This document shows, in pieces, positions 7,685 to 10,541 of a DNA stretch of 10,541 nt; the stretch's first letter is position 1; the number at the start of each line of letters is the position of its first letter. The DNA is from Bacilli bacterium. Lineage in GTDB: Bacteria > Bacillota_I > Bacilli_A > RFN20 > CAG-288. Made by a program: the position numbers and the translations under genes. The stretch spans positions 1 through 10,541 of the forward strand of contig CAAFJQ010000031.1 of NCBI GenBank assembly GCA_900763245.1. The letters run 5' to 3'. A model generated the notes under the pieces. That model did no database searches. It worked only from the letters and a program-made list of their open reading frames with translations, and was not told the origin of the DNA.

Positions 7685-9133
7685 TTATTCTTCGGGAATC
7701 TTCTTCACTTCTCTTTTGATGAATGTCTCGTACTTATCAAGCTTGCTTGTGATGTTATCGATATAGGACATCTTGATTGTGCGGATAGCATCATCAATCT
7801 TAATGCTTGCTTCACGGATGTTTGTTGTCTGTTTTGCGATAGCATCAACCTGTTTTTGCATTTGGTCAAGAGGTTTATCAAGATAGGTAGCTTTATATGA
7901 TAACAACTGTTCAAGGATCTTTTCTTTCTCCTGGAACTGAAGGTTATCCTTATTGACATGGAGGATAAGAGAAGCGAATTTGTTGGTGAGAGAGGCAATC
8001 ATGGAAAGGAAGGTCATCAAGTACTGCGGTCTTACGACATACATATCAGGATAGGAAGGATCGGTAACACGATAGATCGGAATGTCGTTTGCCTTATCCA
8101 TTTCAAGCTCAGAGACAAGGACTGCATATTTGCATCCTTTTTTCTCTCTGTTTTTGGCAAGCTGCTGGAAGTGGTCTTTGTTGGCTTTCTTATTCGTGCT
8201 GACTAAGCTTTCGCTCTTCATATCCATAATGACAGAGGTGAGAAGATCCTGATGGGTGTCATCGGCATAGATTTTGAAGATGTAGTCTGCTTTGCTTCCT
8301 TTTGTTTCGCCGTCTTCTTTGATGACGGTGTTGTCTTTCTCCCAGGTGCAGTTGAGAAAACCAGCCTGCATATAGGAAGTGACTTCTCTGTCACACCAGG
8401 TTTCAAGATCTTCGCCGATGACCTTGATGGTGGCTGTCGTACGGAGACGATTAGCCTCTCTAAGCTGGTTCTCAAGTGCTTCTTTTTCTTTGGATGTTTC
8501 TTCTTTGATGTCAGAGACTTCCTTGCTGTATTTGTTTTCTAATTCAGTCTTCTCTTTTTCACTCTGGGCTTTTAAGTTCTCAAGGTCCTTTTTCAGTCCC
8601 TCTTCTGTTGCTTTGGAAGTGAGTTCCATCTTGGAGATGAGAAGCGTTTTTTCAGCGAGCTCTTTCTGATATTTGTTTTCAGCTTCGAGTTCATATTTCT
8701 TCTTTTCGGATTCTAGCTGAGACTTCAAAGTAGATAAAGAAGTCACCAGTTCATGAATCTTTTCATCCTTGGCTTTCTCCAAATCGGAGAGGTTCTTGAT
8801 TTCAGCCTGTTTTGCATTGGCAAGATTGAGCTTGTTCTGTTCTGTAAGATCCTTGATCTTATTGTTCAGCGCATTGATTTCATCTTTAGTGTTATTCTGA
8901 ATCTCAAGGCGCAAAGCGGACATCTCTGTTTCATGAGTCTTCTTAAGATGTTCTTTTTCTTCTTCTAGTTTCTTTTTGTAGAAGGAATCCTTCCCTTCTT
9001 CTATTGTTTTTTCCAAATCGGAAGAATCAAAACTTGTAACGGATGTAAGGTCGATGAAATCGCCCTTCTTTCCGTCCTCTTCCAAAACGAGCGTGTTTTT
9101 GTCTTTGATTGATACTTTGATAATGTTTGCCAT
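7685..9133 (-). CDS. DUF2130 domain protein with long coiled coil, possible nuclease
   Basis: The product has 482 residues and no signal peptide or membrane helix. Residues 1-45 look like a small beta-rich head. About 50-228 is a long, highly charged coiled coil rich in Glu and Lys. Residues about 230-395 match the DUF2130 family: GEDLETWCDRE (240-250), SKADYIF (280-286), VIMDMKSE (301-308) and KYAVLVSELE (335-344). A helical tail (about 400-480) may form a second coiled coil. E241, D283 and D304-x-K306 have the order and spacing expected of a PD-(D/E)xK nuclease core, so DNA cleavage or binding is a reasonable but unproven guess. The ATG at 9133 has a GAAGGG Shine-Dalgarno seven bases upstream. 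It has its own promoter and terminator, so it is probably a single-gene unit; the upstream neighbour is the broken MATE gene. Confidence 0.85.
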   Translation of the reverse strand: MANIIKVSIKDKNTLVLEEDGKKGDFIDLTSVTSFDSSDLEKTIEEGKDSFYKKKLEEEKEHLKKTHETEMSALRLEIQNNTKDEINALNNKIKDLTEQNKLNLANAKQAEIKNLSDLEKAKDEKIHELVTSLSTLKSQLESEKKKYELEAENKYQKELAEKTLLISKMELTSKATEEGLKKDLENLKAQSEKEKTELENKYSKEVSDIKEETSKEKEALENQLREANRLRTTATIKVIGEDLETWCDREVTSYMQAGFLNCTWEKDNTVIKEDGETKGSKADYIFKIYADDTHQDLLTSVIMDMKSESLVSTNKKANKDHFQQLAKNREKKGCKYAVLVSELEMDKANDIPIYRVTDPSYPDMYVVRPQYLMTFLSMIASLTNKFASLILHVNKDNLQFQEKEKILEQLLSYKATYLDKPLDQMQKQVDAIAKQTTNIREASIKIDDAIRTIKMSYIDNITSKLDKYETFIKREVKKIPEE

Positions 9134-9163
9134 GTTTTTTCCCTTCTTTTTTCTTATGCCTAT

Positions 9164-9169
9164 ATTATA
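9164..9169 (-). promoter_or_regulatory. -10 element of the DUF2130 gene
   Basis: A perfect TATAAT on the minus strand lies 30 bases before the ATG at 9133, in the 93-base gap after the MATE stop. The -35 candidate 17 bases further up (TTCTAA, complement of 9187-9192) is poor. With the MATE gene interrupted upstream, this promoter would keep the DUF2130 gene independently expressed. Confidence 0.5.
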
Positions 9170-9226
9170 AAGGCTAGATTCGTGTTTTAGAAAAAAGAAA
9201 GAAAAATGTACTCGTTTTAGGACAGA

Positions 9227-10381
9227 TTAGGCTTTCAAAGCTATTTGCTTGCTGATTTGATCTCTAAGAATGTATTTATAGATTCCGTATCCCATGACAA
9301 GAATGGATAATAGCCATGCCATGCTATCGGAGAATGCAACACCGATGAATGCTTTATCGCTGATAGGATTAGAAGGATCGATCCATTTAGGCATCAGTTC
9401 ACTGATAAAGGAACGGCCTATGAGTTCGGCAATGCCGCTTAAGAACGGATAAATCGGTTTTTCAAGTCCCTGCAGGGTGTTTCTGAAGATAATGAGAGAA
9501 CCTAAGAAGATGTAACAGGATGCATCAACTAACATATATGCTTTTGCATAAAAACGGACTCTGTCATTGATGGAGGAAGGAGAAAGGAAGATAGATACAA
9601 ATGCACCATTGATAGAACAGAGAGCAGAGATTCCGCCAAAGACAATATACATAATAAGGACAAGAAGCATACTGTCTTTGAATCCGTGCTTGATGCGTTC
9701 GGCATCTTTTGCGCCGAGATTTTGTCCATGATAGGAAAGAACTGCAGTTCCTAAGGCGATGAAAGGAGTCATCATGAAGTCGTTGAATTTGACACCTGCT
9801 CCATATCCGACCTGGGCATCTTCTACTCCTGCTAGGATATCAAAACGGATGACTGCTTTCTCTAAGATGATCAATCCGATGGCAATGATAGAATACTGTA
9901 AGGCAAGAGGAAGACCGAGTTTGAGGTGTTTGAAGATGCTTTCCCATCCGACTTTGAAATCGCTGAGTCTGACACGGAGATAGGAATACTTCTTCATACA
10001 GTAAATGAAAGAGACAACAGCTGCCAAGAACTGAGCGATGATTGTAGCAATGGCTGCACCTCCTACACCCCATTTGAAAGACATGATGAAGAGAAAGTCC
10101 AATCCAATATTGAGAATGGTTGATCCGATGAGGAACATCAGCGGAGCAAAGCTGTCTCCGATGCTTCTTAAAACGGAGACGACAAGGTTATAGAAGACCT
10201 GTGTGAAAAGACCTAGGTAGATGATAACAAGATACTTTTTGGCATATGGGAAGACAGGATTGCTTTCCTCCAATCCAATCATTTTCAATAAGGATGGAAC
10301 AAGAGGGACAAAGATGGCGGTGAGAAGAAGGGAAAGGATTGTCGATAAGAGAATCTGAGCTGCAAAGCTCTTTCGCAGACT
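9227..10381 (-). pseudogene. MATE family efflux transporter, 5' end lost at an insertion junction
   Basis: About 384 residues of a multidrug and toxin extrusion (MATE) antiporter, an inner-membrane protein normally about 450 residues with 12 helices. Diagnostic blocks, in N to C order, are LRKSFAAQILLS just inside the break, SVLRSIGDSFAPL, GVGGAAIATIIAQ, GLPLALQYSI, GTAVLSYHGQNLGAKDAERI and LQGLEKPIYPFLSGIAELIGR's core. Going upstream, MATE similarity is lost at about 10381, at the S-L-R-K-S-F segment that normally follows a conserved G-A-K-D sequence near residue 95. The frame then runs about 14 codons into unrelated, inverted-repeat-rich DNA to a stop at 10421-10423. The first helices are therefore missing. 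A TTG at 10288 starts an open frame of 353 residues but has no family support as a start. The stop is TAA at 9227-9229. Probably non-functional. Confidence 0.85.
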
Positions 10382-10416
10382 TATGCCGAATTGAGGATAA
10401 GTCTGCTTATCCCCAA
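10375..10416. repeat. overlapping inverted repeats at the MATE/insertion junction
   Basis: GCAGACTTAT (10375-10384) is the perfect inverse of ATAAGTCTGC (10397-10406). Overlapping it, TTGAGGATAAG (10391-10401) pairs with CTTATCCCCAA (10406-10416) at 10 of 11 positions. The two hairpins exclude one another because they share 10397-10401 and 10406. Such dense symmetry at the point where MATE similarity ends suggests transposase-binding terminal sequence. Confidence 0.6.
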
Positions 10417-10487
10417 CTTTTTATTATCCCCAACATCTGCATACGTACCCCGTTTTTGCATGAAAACCTGGGGATAATATTTTCGGG

Positions 10488-10527
10488 ATTGCTTATGCTA
10501 CCATTTTGCCGGAGGTGCATAAGCAAT
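10488..10527 (+). promoter_or_regulatory. hairpin enclosing the ribosome binding site and start codon of the element's first gene
   Basis: ATTGCTTATGC (10488-10498) is the perfect inverse of GCATAAGCAAT (10517-10527), an 11-bp stem. The loop contains the Shine-Dalgarno GGAGG (10511-10515), and the stem's right arm includes the first two bases of the ATG at 10526. Folded, the RNA would hide the start. Several insertion sequences, such as IS10 and IS50, use this kind of structure to block transposase translation from read-through transcripts. No internal promoter position could be fixed, so the mechanism is inferred. Confidence 0.6.
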
Positions 10528-10541
10528 GGATGCAATTACAA
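10526..10541 (+). CDS. start of a partial gene, possibly IS66-family TnpA
   Basis: ATG at 10526 follows GGAGG (10511-10515) by 10 bases and reads MDAIT before the window ends. This is too short for a family assignment. The setting (first gene after a repeat-rich leader that interrupts another gene) indicates a transposition gene. TnpA accessory proteins of Firmicutes IS66 elements, as remembered, often begin in a similar way. Confidence that a gene starts here is moderate; that it is tnpA is low. Confidence 0.4.

Larger units (their letters stand above)
10382..10541 (+). mobile_element. left end of an insertion sequence, possibly IS66-type, running off the right edge
   Basis: The left boundary (about 10375-10390) is where MATE similarity ends; it is inferred, because the other end and the target duplication are outside the window. 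The leader of about 145 bases before the first start codon has a duplicated TTATCCCCAAC (10407-10417 and 10424-10434), a 9-bp inverted pair ATTATCCCC/GGGGATAAT (10423-10431 and 10470-10478), and the hairpins annotated separately. A small plus-strand reading frame starts at 10526, opposite in orientation to the disrupted gene. The IS66 assignment rests only on the MDAIT start resembling remembered TnpA openings in Firmicutes. Confidence 0.55.

Noticed and set aside
7596..7766. 56-codon plus-strand frame starting MKSYYADEALYNRDDD
   Set aside because: The first 20 residues look protein-like, but the frame runs through the DUF2130 terminator and then antisense to the DUF2130 gene, with no good ribosome binding site.
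8252..8542. 96-codon plus-strand frames opposite the DUF2130 gene
   Set aside because: They are antisense shadows of the coiled-coil coding sequence, rich in Phe and Ser as expected from complementing Glu/Lys codons.
9227..10288. A complete short MATE-like gene starting with TTG at 10288
   Set aside because: MATE similarity continues upstream of 10288 to about 10381, so the TTG is internal. The N-terminal helices are missing and no Shine-Dalgarno supports the start.

Overview
The window looks like chromosomal DNA from a moderately AT-rich Bacillota (Firmicutes) bacterium. The strongest evidence is a full-length PolC-type DNA polymerase III alpha subunit, which is a hallmark of that phylum. 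A gut Erysipelotrichia- or Clostridia-like host fits the overall gene style, but that is inference. Standard bacterial code applies: tryptophan is TGG throughout the large genes and TGA acts as a stop.

Layout, left to right. Positions 1-135 hold no complete gene. They contain a possible minus-strand leader running off the left edge and a perfect 34-bp palindrome (66-99). Positions 136-627 are the decayed 3' remnant of an AAA-type ATPase gene, lacking its ATPase half and carrying an internal TGA. A promoter with an extended -10 (724-732) then precedes a plus-strand pair: a GPH-family sugar:cation symporter (755-2296) and polC (2305-6678). The two genes are joined tightly, since the polC Shine-Dalgarno overlaps the transporter stop codon. 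A strong, probably bidirectional, hairpin terminator follows polC.

From 6901 to about 10381 everything is on the minus strand. Reading in the direction of transcription there is a MATE transporter gene broken at its 5' end, a DUF2130-type long coiled-coil protein with possible nuclease residues (7685-9133, own promoter and terminator), and a small helical protein of unknown function (6901-7392, own promoter). The spacer 7393-7684 contains interleaved inverted repeats of unknown role.

At about 10381 the MATE reading frame stops resembling MATE proteins and the sequence changes to a leader packed with overlapping inverted repeats. A Shine-Dalgarno and start codon (10526, plus strand) lie inside a hairpin there. 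This looks like the left end of an insertion sequence, possibly IS66-type, that has split the MATE gene.

No rRNA, tRNA or CRISPR array was seen, and no clear multi-gene novel system. The most interesting items are the insertion boundary with its translation-masking hairpin, the DUF2130 protein, the interleaved repeats at 7529-7586 and the 34-bp palindrome.
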